A DNA stretch of 34,768 nt from Chloroflexi bacterium HGW-Chloroflexi-9 (GTDB lineage: Bacteria; Chloroflexota; Dehalococcoidia; UBA2979): assembly GCA_002840675.1 (NCBI GenBank), contig PHBR01000008.1, positions 1-34,768 of the forward strand, read 5' to 3'. Made by a program: the position numbers and the translations under genes. Of this stretch, positions 33,648-34,768 are shown in pieces; positions within the stretch are counted from its first letter, which is position 1, and every line of letters starts with the position of its first letter. Below the pieces are notes generated by a model. It made no database searches and had not been told where the DNA came from. It worked only from the letters and a program-made list of their open reading frames with translations.

Positions 33648-34768
33648 CTAGCCCCCGCGCGTCTGCCACGGGGCCCAAATGGCGGCCTTGTGGAGGACGC
33701 CATCGATCTGGTCGCCAGCGACATCTTCGGTCGCTCCAAGCGTGACGGTCCGCAGCGGCGGGAGACGGGGTCCTTCTACAACATCCTCCGTGGCATCTAC
33801 TCGCAGCCGTCCGATTCCGCCATCCCAAGTGGCGATCAGGGCAATGAGCTGGCCCACGCTGTGCTCCTGTGGGATTGCGACCGCGGCCGTAGCAGCGCCC
33901 GATGAGATCGAAAGGTGCCACTCACCGGAGGTCTCTGCTGCGACGCGGATGTGCCGGCTCGGTGGCCCGGAGATCTCGGCGACGACGTGCCGGCGTCCGT
34001 CGCTGGCTGGCCAGAAAGGGGCGAAGGCAACCTCGATCCGACACGCGTTGATCGCTCCACCCGCGCGGAGAACGGCGGCGGATCGGAGGCTTGGACTGCC
34101 GTGGGCGGTCGCATCCCAAGCGTAGCCACCACCATGTGATCCGTCTGCGTAACCCGTCACGAGCCCAGACTCGTATTGGACACCATCCACATGAAAAGCG
34201 AACGCTGCCTGTGGGAACGCGCTCCGATCTAGCAGCCCCCAGCCCGTGTGGCCGGACTGGGCCCACGTTGCTGCGATCACCACGCGACTCCATGTCTCGG
34301 TGAGGACGTGGTCGGTGGCGAAGATCTCGTAGGTGCCTCCCGGCGCGTCCAGATACACCTGCACGGTCTTGCCGATGTCGGACGGCGAGGCGGCGCGCAG
34401 GTGCATGGAGGCGGCGTAGGGGGCGCCCTGCGCGGCGTTGCCGGAGCCGGTGACGCGGATGCCGTGACCGGTGCTCGTGACGTCGACGCGCGCGTAGGCA
34501 TTGCCGAAGGCGCCGCCGCCCGAGGTCTGCCGCGAGATCGCCGCGCCCGCGACCGCGCTCCAGCCGGACAGGTCCACCTCGAACGAAGGGTTCGTGACGA
34601 AGTTCGTCGTGCCGCGCTCGATGCGGAGGCCGGGGCCGTGCGGCGTGACGATGGCCGGCGCGGCGCCTTCGATCTGCAGCGGGACCAGCCCGCGGGGCGT
34701 CAGCGCCGGGCCGCTGCCGCGCCATAGCCAGTCCGGTCGCGCGGCCTCGACGCGGCCCGGCGAGCCGG
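33648..34768 (-). CDS. Secreted protein with carbohydrate-binding-like and LamG-like modules (5' end beyond the window)
   Basis: About 372 residues are visible; the frame is open at the right edge, and the GTG at 34577 is internal. Upstream of it the reading continues as ...GLRIERGTTNFVTNPSFEV. Residues about 53-190 of the visible part form a beta module (NFVTNPSFEVDLSGW, TWSRVVIAATWAQSGHTGWGL, FHVDGVQYESG) like family 4/9 carbohydrate-binding modules. It is followed by YADGSHGGGYAWDATAHGSP, a linker common in tail-like and secreted proteins. The rest (about 195-372) is a concanavalin/LamG-like domain with CRIEVAFAPFWP, LIALIATWDGGIGRLRVD and LGATEDVAGDQIDGVLHKAAIW. It shares the module with the DUF4012 protein at 21767. 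Likely extracellular and glycan-binding; signal peptide not visible because the start is missing. Confidence 0.85.
   Translation of the reverse strand, partial: GSPGRVEAARPDWLWRGSGPALTPRGLVPLQIEGAAPAIVTPHGPGLRIERGTTNFVTNPSFEVDLSGWSAVAGAAISRQTSGGGAFGNAYARVDVTSTGHGIRVTGSGNAAQGAPYAASMHLRAASPSDIGKTVQVYLDAPGGTYEIFATDHVLTETWSRVVIAATWAQSGHTGWGLLDRSAFPQAAFAFHVDGVQYESGLVTGYADGSHGGGYAWDATAHGSPSLRSAAVLRAGGAINACRIEVAFAPFWPASDGRRHVVAEISGPPSRHIRVAAETSGEWHLSISSGAATAAVAIPQEHSVGQLIALIATWDGGIGRLRVDATEDVVEGPRLPPLRTVTLGATEDVAGDQIDGVLHKAAIWAPWQTRGG

Overview
The window is a high-GC stretch of bacterial chromosome. It carries no rRNA, tRNA, CRISPR array, insertion sequence or phage core gene that I can see. The best guess for the host is a member of the Chloroflexota, perhaps a Dehalococcoidia/Tepidiforma-like lineage. 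This is inference: it rests on the Ala-Thr-Pro-rich linker just after the lipobox of the substrate-binding lipoprotein, the very high GC, the DUF4012 protein and the giant cadherin-like secreted protein. A high-GC actinobacterium is not excluded.

Layout. (1) 1-3868 is housekeeping: the uvrA excision-repair ATPase (minus strand, cut by the left edge), a divergent pyridoxamine-phosphate-oxidase-fold protein and a small unrecognised protein. (2) 4018-13050 is one minus-strand gene for a secreted protein of about 3010 residues. It is built from about 17 Ig/cadherin-like repeats, four of which are split by an inserted LamG-like domain, followed by a DUF4114 domain and a C-terminal beta domain. A near-perfect hairpin lies just downstream and a repeat-rich, AT-richer region upstream. 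(3) 13542-18398 is a branched-chain-amino-acid type ABC importer: livG-livF-livH-livM on the plus strand and the binding lipoprotein on the minus strand. They converge on one shared 12-bp-stem terminator. The lipoprotein gene has its own promoter and a palindrome in its leader. (4) 18527-20991 is a divergent pair, a DUF2207 membrane protein and LemA. (5) 21070-34768 is a surface-polysaccharide locus: an initiating sugar-phosphate transferase, a DUF4012 protein with an embedded carbohydrate-binding-like module, gmhA, a sugar C-methyltransferase-like protein, hddA, three glycosyltransferases, two FkbM methyltransferases, a Wzy-like membrane polymerase, a truncated methyltransferase and a secreted protein with carbohydrate-binding-like and LamG-like modules, cut by the right edge.

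How the parts fit. The sugar transferase would load the first sugar on a polyprenyl lipid. GmhA and HddA point to D-glycero-D-manno-heptose, the C-methyltransferase and FkbM enzymes to methylated sugars, and the glycosyltransferases and Wzy-like protein to assembly of a heptose-containing surface glycan. No flippase, no chain-length regulator and no hddC or gmhB are visible in the window. Lectin-like modules recur in three large extracytoplasmic proteins: twice in a run with the polysaccharide genes, and in four copies in the giant protein. In two of the three they are nested inside another domain. This theme, scaffold proteins with inserted glycan-binding-like domains beside a methyl-heptose glycan locus, is the most novel aspect of the window.
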